A stretch of 64,000 nt of DNA from Mycolicibacterium sp. P9-64 (GTDB lineage: Bacteria; Actinomycetota; Actinomycetes; Mycobacteriales; Mycobacteriaceae). Position 1 is the first letter of the stretch. Each line of letters opens with the position of its first letter. A program made the position numbers and the translations under genes. The notes under the pieces are model-generated. The model ran no database searches, was not told where the DNA came from, and was given only the letters and a program-made list of their open reading frames with translations. The stretch spans positions 186,001 through 250,000 of the forward strand of contig NZ_NPKO01000001.1 in NCBI RefSeq assembly GCF_008329605.1, in the 5' to 3' direction. This document shows, piece by piece, positions 42,687 to 51,267 of the stretch.

Positions 42687-43313
42687 TTAGCGCGCAGCAG
42701 CTTTACGACGTGACGTCGAACCCGGGGTGCGCTGCGACGTCAGGCCGATGACTTCGCCGGCGTTGGCCGCAGTGGTGAGCAGTGCACGGACCTCGTCCTT
42801 CGAGATCGGTTGTTGGGCAATGGACATGTGCACCATCAAGCCTTCGATGACGACGTCGACCAGACGCGCGGTGGCGCGGTCGAAGTGTTGGGCCAACGCG
42901 TCTTCGGCCCGCACCATCCACTGCTGGGTGAGCCGCTTGTTGTCGGCTCGCCGCACCGCGTCCCCGTACAGCTCATAGGTGACCGCGAGTTCGTTCGGAT
43001 GAGCCGCCAGGTCGTCGGTGATTGCCAACACGATGCACTCGATCAGGTCGGATCCCGAACTGCACGATGCCAATCTCTCCTCGAACCGCCTCGCCAATCT
43101 GTCGACGTGCGTCTGGAAGGCCAGGCTGACGATGTCATCGAGTGTCGCGAAGTGATAGGTGATCGAGCCGAGGGGAACGTCGGCGACTTCACCGATCGCG
43201 CGGTGGGTGATGCCGGCGACGCCGTCGCGCGCGAGCACGACGAGCGCCGAATCCACGATGCGCTCCTTCCTGTTGGGGTCGTGACGACGTGTGCGACGCG
43301 GAGCGGAAACCAT
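42687..43313 (-). CDS. TetR-family regulator of the permease/aldehyde dehydrogenase cluster
   Basis: ATG 43313 has a GGGAGA site, while upstream in-frame codons lie in a palindrome, so the 208-aa form is chosen. It begins MVSAPRRTRRHDPNRKERIVDSAL with the TetR helix-turn-helix (ITHRAIGEVADVPLGSITYHFATLDD). It sits between the APC permease and the aldehyde dehydrogenase on the same strand. A 24-bp near-perfect palindrome at 43336 lies in its leader. It likely represses itself and perhaps the downstream operon. Confidence 0.87.
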   Translation of the reverse strand: MVSAPRRTRRHDPNRKERIVDSALVVLARDGVAGITHRAIGEVADVPLGSITYHFATLDDIVSLAFQTHVDRLARRFEERLASCSSGSDLIECIVLAITDDLAAHPNELAVTYELYGDAVRRADNKRLTQQWMVRAEDALAQHFDRATARLVDVVIEGLMVHMSIAQQPISKDEVRALLTTAANAGEVIGLTSQRTPGSTSRRKAAAR

Positions 43314-43335
43314 TGCCAATCTCCCATTAGGAACA

Positions 43336-43359
43336 TTTGTACGTATCGATGCGTACAAA
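43336..43359. promoter_or_regulatory. 24-bp palindrome with one mismatch pair, predicted TetR operator
   Basis: TTTGTACG at 43336-43343 is matched by CGTACAAA at 43352-43359, around a core TATCGATG. Only one base pair breaks symmetry. It lies 23-46 bases upstream of the TetR ATG. GTACG repeats again at 43359-43364, which may form a second half site. Confidence 0.8.
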
Positions 43360-43389
43360 CGTACTCAATGATTCATCGGGTGTATAGGA

Positions 43390-44946
43390 CTACAGCGCTT
43401 CGGGTGCGGGGTCGGCCAGCTCTCGCTCATTGAGAGCGTGGCCGACGAGCGCATACTTCGTGGGGCGGACGAAGCGCAGGTAGACGCCGTATGCCATGCC
43501 GGCCAGGAGCGCGACGAACACCAACGAGAGCATGAGCACCGCCGTTGCACCGTGCACGCCGAGGAGAACGTCCAGGCTGTTCAACGTCAGCACGAAGAAG
43601 GCGCCGAGGCCGATGATGGCGAGGATCGGCGCGATCACGGTGTTCCACTTGCGTTTGTCGACGTTCGACCGGCGGAAGAAGACGAAGATCGCTATCCCGG
43701 CGACGAGTTGCGAGAGGATCACGCCGATGGTCCCGATGCCCGTTGCCCACGTGAACAACGTCGCGAACGGATCCTGATCGAAGAGGGCAAAAATCGCGAT
43801 GACGATTCCGACCATCACGCTCTGTACCACCGAGGCGACCCATGGCGTTTGGCGGCTTGGCAGCGTCCAGCCCAGCGGCTTCCACACCAGCGTCTGACGG
43901 CCGAGCGAGAAGAGGTACCGCGAAACGTTGTTGTGGAAGGTGACGATGGCCGCGAACGTCGCGGTGACGATTAGGATTTGAAAGATCAGCGAGATGTTGT
44001 GCCCGATGATCGTGTCGCTCGCAACGAAGATGAAGTTGCCGCCGGTTTCGTTGGCGATGGCGACGACCTTGTCGAGGCCGAGCGCATTCATGATGAGCCA
44101 GCCCGACACCGCGTACAGAATGCCCATGAAGGCAATGGACAAGTACGTCGCACGGGGGATGGTTCGTGCCGGGTCCCGCGCTTCCTCGCCGTAGATCGCC
44201 GACCCTTCGAAGCCGATGAACGACGCGTGGGCGAACATCAGTGCAACGCCCAGCGCGCCGCCGAGAACCACGGTGGGGCTGAACGGCTGGAGCGAGAAGT
44301 CCGATACGGGGACGTTGTCACCGACCAGGCTGAAGATGCTGAGCACCGTGATCATCGTGACTTCCAGCGTCATGAACACCCCGAGCACCTTGGCTCCGGA
44401 GTGCACTCCCTGAACCCCGAGCCCGAGACACAGCAGCAGACCGACGAACGCGTAAGCCCACCAAGGGATGTCGACACCCAGTCTCGGATTGAGCAACTCG
44501 GACGCGTAGTAGCCAAACCCGCCGTACAGGCCGGCCTGAATCGCGTTGTAGGCGAAGATCGCGAGCGAGGCCGAGCCAAGGCCGGCGATTCGACCGAGCC
44601 CGAGCGTGACGTACGCATAGAACGCGCCCGCGTTGGTCACGTGGCGACTCATCGCGACGTAGCCGACCGCGAAGATCATCAGCACTACCGCCGCGATCAC
44701 GAACGCGCCCGGCATGCCGATCCCATTGCCTGCACCAATGATGATCGGATACAGGGCCACCACGACTGTGAGCGGCGATGCGGCAGCGATGATGTAGAAG
44801 AAGATGCTCGGCACGCCGAGGCTGTTCTCCTTGAGCCCATGGTTGCGCCGCCCGCCGGGCGGAGAACCGCCGACCGGGGGCGATGGCGACGTCTCTATCG
44901 GGCGCCGCGGTGGCTGCAGGGATTGGGTGACGTTCTCCATAGTCAT
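43390..44946 (-). CDS. APC-superfamily amino acid/amine permease, copy 2
   Basis: The 518-aa protein has a Pro-rich N-terminus of about 38 residues, then about 12 membrane segments: FFYIIAAASPLTVVVALYPIIIGAGNGIGMPG, MSRHVTNAGAFYAYVTLGLG and EEARDPARTIPRATYLS are the APC marks. It lies upstream of a TetR gene and the aldehyde dehydrogenase operon and most likely imports their substrate. The sequence is clearly related to the permease at 16610, but the two have separate regulators. Confidence 0.87.
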   Translation of the reverse strand: MTMENVTQSLQPPRRPIETSPSPPVGGSPPGGRRNHGLKENSLGVPSIFFYIIAAASPLTVVVALYPIIIGAGNGIGMPGAFVIAAVVLMIFAVGYVAMSRHVTNAGAFYAYVTLGLGRIAGLGSASLAIFAYNAIQAGLYGGFGYYASELLNPRLGVDIPWWAYAFVGLLLCLGLGVQGVHSGAKVLGVFMTLEVTMITVLSIFSLVGDNVPVSDFSLQPFSPTVVLGGALGVALMFAHASFIGFEGSAIYGEEARDPARTIPRATYLSIAFMGILYAVSGWLIMNALGLDKVVAIANETGGNFIFVASDTIIGHNISLIFQILIVTATFAAIVTFHNNVSRYLFSLGRQTLVWKPLGWTLPSRQTPWVASVVQSVMVGIVIAIFALFDQDPFATLFTWATGIGTIGVILSQLVAGIAIFVFFRRSNVDKRKWNTVIAPILAIIGLGAFFVLTLNSLDVLLGVHGATAVLMLSLVFVALLAGMAYGVYLRFVRPTKYALVGHALNERELADPAPEAL

Positions 44947-45051
44947 TCATCTCTCGTGAATTTGGGCGGTTAACGATTCGTGGTGGTCCAACCCTTCGTC
45001 CTCCTGCTCGGCAAGAGTGTCTGTGAACTGAGGCTGGTTGAGGCGGTGGTC

Positions 45052-45180
45052 TCACCTCCTCATATCGAGAGCAAGATCAGTGAGCAGGTCTTCTTGGCCG
45101 CCGACCGTCGAACTGCGGCCGGCTTCGATCAGCAGGTCGCGGGCCGGCACCCCGATGTCGGTGGCGATGCGCTGGGTCAC
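45052..45180 (-). pseudogene. C-terminal remnant of a 4-hydroxy-2-oxovalerate aldolase (DmpG/BphI-like)
   Basis: A 42-codon frame reads VTQRIATDIGVPARDLL, then IEAGRSSTVGGQEDLLTDLALD. The VGGQEDxxxDxALDL block matches what I recall of the C-terminus of DmpG-type aldolases (MVGGQEDMIVDVALDL). No N-terminal 300 residues of that enzyme are present; the frame opens from a stop inside the end of the TIM-barrel gene. It has no ribosome-binding site. It therefore looks like the surviving 3' end of a deleted aldolase gene. Alternatively it could be a frameshifted tail of the upstream gene. Confidence 0.6.
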
Positions 45181-45182
45181 GG

Positions 45183-46145
45183 TCAGCTGGTCAGGGCGTG
45201 GGCGGCGGTACGTGGCCGCGGTGACACGGCCACATCAGGGGCGCTGGTAAGGACCAGTTCGTTGAGAATTGCGGCGTGGCGCACCTTGTGACGGACCAGT
45301 TCTTCGTGGAACTCGGGCCGGACCCAGCCGTTGTACATGACGGCCTCGGACTCACCCGGCTCGATCTTGAAGTACACCGGGCCCGCGACGCGGGCGATGT
45401 CGCCGGCTTCCCACAACCGATTCATGCCACCGAAGGACTCGAAGGTCTCGGCCCAGACGTCGAGCGGCAGGTCGACCGACCGCCGGATGGCGGCGAGCAT
45501 CGGTCGGCTCAAGTCACCGACGGGGTTGACGCTGTCGGCGCCCAAATCTTGCAGGATCTTGATGGCGGCCGGATTGGCATGGCCTGCGTACACCGAGATC
45601 TTGAACTTGACATCGGCTGGGATCTGCCCCGCATCGCGTGCCGTGTTCAAGATGTCGAGGACACCCTCGTCCCAGACGAGTGCTCCCCGGATGCCCGTCG
45701 AGAACATCCGCAGGTAGTCGTCGAGTAGGTACCGGACGTTGTCGAGACCGCGCACGCGTCGCCCGCCTGCCGTCCCTTCGCTGCTCAGTGCCTGTCGCCC
45801 GAGGTCCCATCCGGTTCGGGGACCAGGAACGGCGATCAGTTCGATGTCGTTCTCCGCGGCGAGAGTGGCCACGTCGCGCAATTCCGCGACGTTCAGCAAC
45901 GTGGTGCCGCCGCCGAAGGCGATGATGCGGTGAATGAAGACGCCTTGCTTCTCTGACTCGTCGAGCAGGGCCTCGAGAGTTGAAAGCCGTTCGACGCCAG
46001 AGATTTCCAGCCGGTACTTGCCGCCGTCGTCGAAGGCCTTCGTGGACGGGGTGAGGGCGTAGTCGTCGGCCGGCAGGAAGCCCTGCGAAGCCAGAATGCT
46101 GGCTCCATCGACCTTCGGGGAACGGCTCTCGGCTGCGGTGGACAT
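45183..46145 (-). CDS. TIM-barrel protein, U32-peptidase-like, unknown substrate
   Basis: The 320-aa protein starts after AAGGAG. Its repeating strand-helix pattern suggests a TIM barrel: HRIIAFGGGTTLLNVAEL, DIELIAVPGPRTGWDLG, VKFKISVYAGHANPAAI, LGADSVNPVGDLSRPML, DLPLDVWAETFESFGG and VYFKIEPGE. The GADSVNP..GDLS block recalls U32-family proteins, but no protease motif was seen. It is divergent from IclR and preceded by the 39-bp inverted repeat. It may be an enzyme of the same pathway as the APC permease. Family assignment is tentative. Confidence 0.6.
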   Translation of the reverse strand: MSTAAESRSPKVDGASILASQGFLPADDYALTPSTKAFDDGGKYRLEISGVERLSTLEALLDESEKQGVFIHRIIAFGGGTTLLNVAELRDVATLAAENDIELIAVPGPRTGWDLGRQALSSEGTAGGRRVRGLDNVRYLLDDYLRMFSTGIRGALVWDEGVLDILNTARDAGQIPADVKFKISVYAGHANPAAIKILQDLGADSVNPVGDLSRPMLAAIRRSVDLPLDVWAETFESFGGMNRLWEAGDIARVAGPVYFKIEPGESEAVMYNGWVRPEFHEELVRHKVRHAAILNELVLTSAPDVAVSPRPRTAAHALTS

Positions 46146-46187
46146 CGTGTCTCCTTCGGCGAACGGTCGGCGTCAAGTCCGTTCAGT

Positions 46188-46226
46188 ATTTTCATTGAGT
46201 GATATTTGACTGCGCTGAATGAAAAT
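46188..46226. promoter_or_regulatory. 39-bp inverted repeat, candidate IclR operator
   Basis: ATTTTCATT at 46188-46196 is matched by AATGAAAAT at 46218-46226, with perfect nine-base arms and a 21-base spacer. It lies 43-81 bases upstream of the TIM-barrel gene and 91-129 bases before the IclR start. The same nine bases occur at 42650 before the aldehyde dehydrogenase. Confidence 0.65.
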
Positions 46227-46316
46227 CTAGAAGACGGCTGGTGCTATGTCAATAGGAAGCGGTAGCGCGCCAACGCGCGTCGAGGTCCATCACTGGGCAC
46301 TGGTAACCTTCACTGG

Positions 46317-47090
46317 GTGAAAGCCGATGCGCCGCCGGAGAAGGGTTCGAGCCTGATCGGCGTCGAACGCACTGCTCGAATCCTGGGCGCGGTTGCAGAA
46401 GCGGAATCCGGCAATCTCACCGAAATAGCCAGGCGCACAGGCCTCAACGAGGCGACCGTGTTGCGGTACTTGAACAGTCTGGCCTCGCTTGGATACGTCG
46501 AGCGGTTCAATTCGACGCAGTATCGCCTCGGCTGGGAGATCTTCCGGCTGGGGCAGCGCGCGTTCTCCGGCCAGGTGCCATCGGAAGCGGTACTGCCCAC
46601 CATGGAGCGCTTGGTGCTGGAGTTCAACGAAACGGTGAACTTCGCCGTCCACAAGGAGCGCAGGGTGGTGCTCTTGGAAGTCGTGGAGGGCCGTCGCGCC
46701 GTGAAGAAGGTCAGCGATGTCGGACAGTCCGATCCGTGGCACGCGTCGGCGTTGGGCAAGGCTCTCATGGCGACCATGCCCGACAGCGTCTGGCGCGAGA
46801 TCGTGGCGTCCGCGGGTCTCCCGGAGCTGACCCCGCACACCATCACGTCGATGAAGAAGATGGCCGCCGAGATCAAGGAGATCCGCCAGCAGGGCTTCGC
46901 GGTCGACCGGGAGGAGGCTGCCGAGGAGCTCACCTGTGTGGCCGCGGCAGTGCCGACCGCGAACGGCGAACCTTCCCGGTACGCGCTCAGCATCAGCTTC
47001 CTCACCCATCGGTTGACGCCAGAGGGCCTCGAACACGCTGGCGCACAGGTGGTCGCCGCCGCCGGCGAAATAGCTCGCAAGCTCCCGTGA
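46317..47090 (+). CDS. IclR-family regulator
   Basis: GTG 46317 opens a 257-aa protein with an N-terminal winged helix (GVERTARILGAVAEAESGNLTEIARRTGLNEATVLRYLNSLASLGYV) and a C-terminal IclR effector domain (HASALGKALMATMP, AAAVPTANGEPSRYALSISF). It is divergent from the leftward cluster and co-directional with the SDR gene that follows after 15 bases. It likely controls both directions, using the AATGAAAAT repeats. The ligand is unknown. Confidence 0.9.
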   Translation: MKADAPPEKGSSLIGVERTARILGAVAEAESGNLTEIARRTGLNEATVLRYLNSLASLGYVERFNSTQYRLGWEIFRLGQRAFSGQVPSEAVLPTMERLVLEFNETVNFAVHKERRVVLLEVVEGRRAVKKVSDVGQSDPWHASALGKALMATMPDSVWREIVASAGLPELTPHTITSMKKMAAEIKEIRQQGFAVDREEAAEELTCVAAAVPTANGEPSRYALSISFLTHRLTPEGLEHAGAQVVAAAGEIARKLP

Positions 47091-47105
47091 CGATCCCGCC
47101 GGCCC

Positions 47106-47861
47106 ATGCCTGAACGCCTCTCGGGCAAGGCCGTCGTAATCACCGGCGCGACATCGGGTATCGGTCTGGTAGCAACGGCGCGCCTGCATTCGGAGGGCGC
47201 CTGCGTTCTGGTGACGGGACGAGATGTGCACCGCGGGCAGGAACTTGCCCGATCACTGGGCGAACGCGCCCGGTTCCTCGCGGCCGACATCACCGATCCC
47301 GGAGCCGCCAACGCCGTGGTCGACGCCTGTGTCGACTCGTTCGGCGCCATCGACGCCGTCGTCAACAGTGCGGCGCTCGATCACACCGCTGAATTGGTGT
47401 CCACCCCGATGGCCGACATTCGCCGGGTGTTCGAGGTCAACACGTTCGGCACCATCGGCATGATCCAGGCAGCCGCGACGTCGATGCCCGAGCGCGGCGG
47501 CTCGATCGTCAACATCACGTCACGGCTGGCTTTCGTTGGCGTACCGACGATGGCGCTCTACGCCGCATCCAAGGGGGCAGTGCAAGCGCTCACCCGGTCG
47601 GCCGCCGTTGAGCTCGCGCCACGCGGGATCAGGGTGAACGACGTCGCACCGGGGATGACCAGAACGCCGCTCTACGAGGCGTGGCTGGCGGAGGCGCCGG
47701 ATGCCGCACGGGCCGAGCGCGACGTCGTGTCCCGGATTCCCTTGGGCCGGTTGGCAATACCTGAGGACGTTGCAGCGGCGGTCGCATATCTGGTGTCAGA
47801 CGATTCCCTGTACGTCACCGGGACGACCATCAGGGTCGATGGCGGCTATACCGCTCAGTGA
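47106..47861 (+). CDS. Short-chain dehydrogenase/reductase
   Basis: The 251-aa protein has TGATSGIG, NSAALDHTA in place of the usual NNAG, the catalytic Ser in NITSRLAFVG and Tyr/Lys in YAASKGAVQ. It ends with DGGYTAQ, as classical SDRs do. It lies 15 bases after the IclR gene and is probably co-transcribed with it. The change of the NNAG Asn to NSA is a small divergence from the family. A catabolic alcohol dehydrogenase role is likely. Confidence 0.88.
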   Translation: MPERLSGKAVVITGATSGIGLVATARLHSEGACVLVTGRDVHRGQELARSLGERARFLAADITDPGAANAVVDACVDSFGAIDAVVNSAALDHTAELVSTPMADIRRVFEVNTFGTIGMIQAAATSMPERGGSIVNITSRLAFVGVPTMALYAASKGAVQALTRSAAVELAPRGIRVNDVAPGMTRTPLYEAWLAEAPDAARAERDVVSRIPLGRLAIPEDVAAAVAYLVSDDSLYVTGTTIRVDGGYTAQ

Positions 47862-47992
47862 GGGCTTGGACTGGCGGGCACCGCACAGATCTTGGGCAGC
47901 TGGAATGAACGCGACCGTCGCCTTGACGGGCGTCGACATGCGAGTAAAGATATTGAACTAATAATCAAAATGAACCATAGGAGGTGCCGCCG

Positions 47993-49195
47993 ATGACCGC
48001 GATGGTGCCGCGGGATCCCGCCGACTTCTCCGATCTACTCGCCGAGGCCCAGGAGATCGCCGAGCTGGCTCGGGGGCTGGCCGTCGACAACGAACGCGAG
48101 CGCCGCCTGGTCCCGGCCCTGGTGGATCGCCTGCGCGATTCCGGCCTGATGCGCTGCGGTGCCCTCCGCACGTTGGGCGCTCCGCAAGCCCCACCTGGCG
48201 TCGCCCTTGAATGCGCGGAGACCATCGCCCGGGGCGACGCCGCGACCGGATGGTGCGTATCCATCGCAATCACCAGCAGCCTGCTCGCCGGCTATCTGCC
48301 AGAGCAGGGTGCCGTCGAAACCCTCGGCGACGCACGGACGATCGCTGCCGGCGTGTGGGCGCCGCGCGGGATCGCACGACCGGTCGACGGCGGGTTCCTG
48401 GTATCGGGACGTTGGGCGTTCTGTAGCGGTATCACCCACGCGGAGTACTTCTTTGGGGGATGCGTCCTCGTCGTCGACGACGACGCAGAAGGCGCAGGGG
48501 CGAGCGGAGCGACGGGAGATCGGGCACAGCCCGTCCTGCGGGCGGCTGGGATCCCGGTGAGCGAGATGGAGATCCTCGATACCTGGCACACGTCGGGACT
48601 GCGGGGCACGGGAAGTCACGACGCAGTCGCCAACGACGTCCTCATACCGGACCATCGGATGATCTCGCTTCTCGACGGTCCGTTCGTCGACACCGCCCTC
48701 TATCGGTTCCCGCTGTTCGGCTACTTCGCGCTGTCCATTGCGGCGGCAGCACTTGGCAATGCGCGCGGCGCCATCGACGATCTGCTCGATCTCGCAGGTC
48801 GCAAGGTCGCTCTCGGAGCACGCCGCACCCTGGCCGAGAAACCGATGACGCAGGCTGCCGTCGGCCAGGCCGAGGCCGCGCTGCGCGCCGCCCGCGCCTT
48901 CTACTACCAAGCGATCGACGACGCCTGGCGCGCCGCCGAATCCGGCGGGCCCGTCTCGGTCGAGCTGCGCACCGGCCTTCGGTTGGCCGCAACGCACGCG
49001 GTGCGCACCTCCGCCGAGGTCGCGCGGTCGATGTACGACCTGGGCGGCGGGACGTCGATCTACGAGGACTCGCCGCTGCAGCGCCGCTTCCGCGATGCCA
49101 ACACCGCGACTGCACACATGCAGGTCAACGCCGCGATGTGGGAGACCACCGGCCGCGTCCTGCTGGACCTGCCGACCAACACCAGCCAGCTATGA
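47993..49195 (+). CDS. Acyl-CoA dehydrogenase-like flavin monooxygenase (HsaA/group D type)
   Basis: ATG 47993 has a perfect AGGAGGT site and gives 400 aa. The protein has the acyl-CoA dehydrogenase fold, but its sequence resembles the monooxygenase branch (LRDSGLMRCGALRTLGAPQAPPG, GDAATGWCVSIAITSSLLAG, DTWHTSGLRGTGSHD, SMYDLGGGTSIYEDSPLQRRFRD). Known relatives such as HsaA hydroxylate phenolic compounds with reduced flavin from a separate reductase. Its stop overlaps the LLM oxidoreductase start (ATGA). Confidence 0.87.
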   Translation: MTAMVPRDPADFSDLLAEAQEIAELARGLAVDNERERRLVPALVDRLRDSGLMRCGALRTLGAPQAPPGVALECAETIARGDAATGWCVSIAITSSLLAGYLPEQGAVETLGDARTIAAGVWAPRGIARPVDGGFLVSGRWAFCSGITHAEYFFGGCVLVVDDDAEGAGASGATGDRAQPVLRAAGIPVSEMEILDTWHTSGLRGTGSHDAVANDVLIPDHRMISLLDGPFVDTALYRFPLFGYFALSIAAAALGNARGAIDDLLDLAGRKVALGARRTLAEKPMTQAAVGQAEAALRAARAFYYQAIDDAWRAAESGGPVSVELRTGLRLAATHAVRTSAEVARSMYDLGGGTSIYEDSPLQRRFRDANTATAHMQVNAAMWETTGRVLLDLPTNTSQL

Positions 49196-50178
49196 GCGAG
49201 CGCTCCCTCGGTGTCGTGTTGCCCTACTGGCTCGACAGACCGGACAGTGAAGCGCTCGAGATCGCCGAACAGGCGCGTTCCCATGGGTTTTCGCGACTGT
49301 GGATCGGTGAGATGGTCACGTTCGACGCCTTCGCGCTTGCCACCGCGATCGGGCTGAAGTCACCGGGTCTGGACATCACCATCGGACCATTGGCGATCGG
49401 CGTGCGTAGCCCCGTAGCCCTCGCGCTGGGTGTGTCCAGCGTCGCGACGCTCACCGGCCGCTCCGTCGATCTGGCGCTCGGCGCATCCAGTCCGGCCATC
49501 GTCACCGGCTGGCACGACAGGGACTGGACGGCGGCGCCGACGCGGATGCGCGAGACTGTCGAGGTGGTGCGTGGGGCACTCGACGGCGAACGAACCGACT
49601 ACGCAGGCAAACTCGTTCGCACGCGCGGCTTTCGCCTGCGCGCTCCGCAGCCCGAGACCAAGCTCACCGTCGCGGCGTTCGGGCCGCAGATGACCCGCGT
49701 CGCAGTCCAATCCGCTGATCAACTCGTGCTGAACCTGGTCAGCCCCGGCCACGTCGCCGCGGTACGCGCGTCCATCGACGCGATCGCCGACGAGCGCGGG
49801 ATCGCGGCTCCGCGACTGGCGGTGTGGGTGAGCGCTGCGGTCGACCCTGGGCCTGCGACGCACCGCCAGATCGCGGCACAGATCGCGGCCTACTTGAAAC
49901 CGCCAGGCTACGGCGAGATGTTCATCGATCTCGGCTTCGGTGACCTCGTTGCGAGCGCGCGTGCCGGCGCTTCCCGCGCCGAGCTTGCCGAGGCGATTGC
50001 GCCCGAACTTCCCGCGGCCGTCGGTGCCATCGGGTCCGCGTCCGAGGTCATCGCGAGCATCGAGTCGTACTTCGAGGCGGGGGCCGACCACGTGGGCATA
50101 GTGCCTGCGACGGCGGAGGACGCGGCCGGTCGACGGGTACTCGGCGTACTCCGTGAGGTGAGCGCCCATGGAGGATGA
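49192..50178 (+). CDS. LLM-class (luciferase-like, probably F420-dependent) oxidoreductase
   Basis: The 328-aa protein begins MSERSLGVVLPYWLDRPDSEALEIAEQARSHGFSRLWIGEM, a luciferase-like TIM barrel. Repeating strands (TIGPLAIGV, ALGVSSVATLTGRSVDLALGASS) and DLAGKLVR-like regions follow the family. Mycobacterial members commonly use F420H2. It overlaps the acyl-CoA dehydrogenase-like gene by four bases and may supply reduced flavin or act next in the path. The HxlR gene begins inside its 3' end. Confidence 0.87.
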   Translation: MSERSLGVVLPYWLDRPDSEALEIAEQARSHGFSRLWIGEMVTFDAFALATAIGLKSPGLDITIGPLAIGVRSPVALALGVSSVATLTGRSVDLALGASSPAIVTGWHDRDWTAAPTRMRETVEVVRGALDGERTDYAGKLVRTRGFRLRAPQPETKLTVAAFGPQMTRVAVQSADQLVLNLVSPGHVAAVRASIDAIADERGIAAPRLAVWVSAAVDPGPATHRQIAAQIAAYLKPPGYGEMFIDLGFGDLVASARAGASRAELAEAIAPELPAAVGAIGSASEVIASIESYFEAGADHVGIVPATAEDAAGRRVLGVLREVSAHGG

Positions 50179-50647
50179 CACCGATCGGCTCGCGCACCGC
50201 TTCGACGGCGACTCCGTCAGCCGCGCACTGGAACTCGTCGGCGAGCGATGGACGATGCTCATCCTTCGGGAGTCCTTCTTCGGTGTCCGTCGCTACGGGC
50301 AGTTCGCCGGCAACCTCGGCATTCCCAGGCCGACGCTGTCCAACCGCCTGGCGAAGCTCGTCGAGTGCGGTCTCCTCGACCGCGTTCCCTACGGTGGCGG
50401 ACCGGTCCGCCAGGACTTCGAGTACCGGCTCACTGCTGCCGGCCGCGATCTGTTCCCCGCCATCGTCGTCCTGATGCGTTGGGGTGACACGTATCTCGCG
50501 GGGCCGAAGGGTGCGCCCATCGTGCTGACCCACGAATCCTGCGGCAACCTCACTCATCCCCGGCTGACGTGTGATCACTGTGGCGAGGAGGTCGACGCGC
50601 ACAACGTCCGCTCGGACCCCGGGCCGTCCTTCGTCGCAGGCACCTGA
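50168..50647 (+). CDS. HxlR-family regulator with zinc-ribbon-like tail
   Basis: The 159-aa protein begins MEDDTDRLAHRFDGDSVSRALELVGERWTMLILRE, a typical HxlR winged helix (FAGNLGIPRPTLSNRLAKLVECGLLDRV, DFEYRLTAAGRDLFPAIVVLMRWGD). The C-terminus adds CGNLTHPRLTCDHCGEEV, with three Cys and a His that could bind zinc. It overlaps the LLM gene by 11 bases. HxlR proteins often respond to aldehydes or redox state, and here it likely controls the ACAD-LLM unit. Confidence 0.88.
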   Translation: MEDDTDRLAHRFDGDSVSRALELVGERWTMLILRESFFGVRRYGQFAGNLGIPRPTLSNRLAKLVECGLLDRVPYGGGPVRQDFEYRLTAAGRDLFPAIVVLMRWGDTYLAGPKGAPIVLTHESCGNLTHPRLTCDHCGEEVDAHNVRSDPGPSFVAGT

Positions 50648-50761
50648 CGGCGCCGCCCTACTTGCGCTCGCCCTTGCGCTCGCCGAAATCTGCGTCAGGG
50701 CTGCGATTCGGCCCTCAACCACGACCCTCCTGCAGATCTCGCGGTCCCCGCCGCCAATCCG

Positions 50762-51232
50762 CTACCCGCGCGCGAGCTGTTCGAGCAGCGGTCGCGTGCG
50801 GTACGCGACGACCTCGTGCATCGCCACCGACATCGTGGTGCGCTCGACGCCGGGCACCGCGAGCACCAGGCCGGCGACACGATAGAGATCGTCGGCGTCG
50901 GCCGCGACGACACCGATCATCAGGTCGGCGATACCCGAGAGCCCGGTGATCTGAGTGACCTGGGCGACCTTCTGTAATTCTGCGATGCACTCGTCGAGCC
51001 GATGCTGGTCGACGACCGCCGTGATGAACGCCTGCAGCGGATACCCGAGGTCGCGCGGTGACACGCAGCGGTCGATCGGAGCCAAGATCTTCTGCTGCTC
51101 CCACCGGGCCAGTCGGGCCTGCACCGTGTTGCGAGCCAGGTTCAAGACATTCGCCAGCTGAACGCCCGTGGCTCGCGGCGCGTCACACATCGCCAACAGG
51201 ATTCGAGCGTCGGTGCGATCCAGCCTCATCAT
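50762..51232 (-). CDS. AsnC/Lrp-family regulator of the indolepyruvate oxidoreductase
   Basis: The 156-aa protein starts MMRLDRTDARILLAMCDAPRATGVQLANVLNLARNTVQARLARWEQQ, an AsnC-type helix-turn-helix, then has a RAM ligand domain (YPLQAFITAVVDQHRLDECIAELQ, VTQITGLSGIADLMIGVVAAD). It is divergent from the giant indolepyruvate ferredoxin oxidoreductase gene. The region between contains CATATTG half-sites. An amino acid, such as an aromatic or branched-chain one, is the likely effector. Confidence 0.9.
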   Translation of the reverse strand: MMRLDRTDARILLAMCDAPRATGVQLANVLNLARNTVQARLARWEQQKILAPIDRCVSPRDLGYPLQAFITAVVDQHRLDECIAELQKVAQVTQITGLSGIADLMIGVVAADADDLYRVAGLVLAVPGVERTTMSVAMHEVVAYRTRPLLEQLARG

Positions 51233-51267
51233 GACGCTCAGTATTGCACGCGTGGCCCACGTCACAA

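Noticed and set aside
43314..43358. Upstream start for the TetR at 43358
   Set aside because: It lies within the 24-bp palindrome and has no ribosome-binding site; ATG 43313 has GGGAGA.
44318..45055. Minus-strand frame starting at the AGGAGG of the aldolase remnant
   Set aside because: Arg/Pro-rich shadow of the permease and leader region. The AGGAGG is inside the remnant's last codons.
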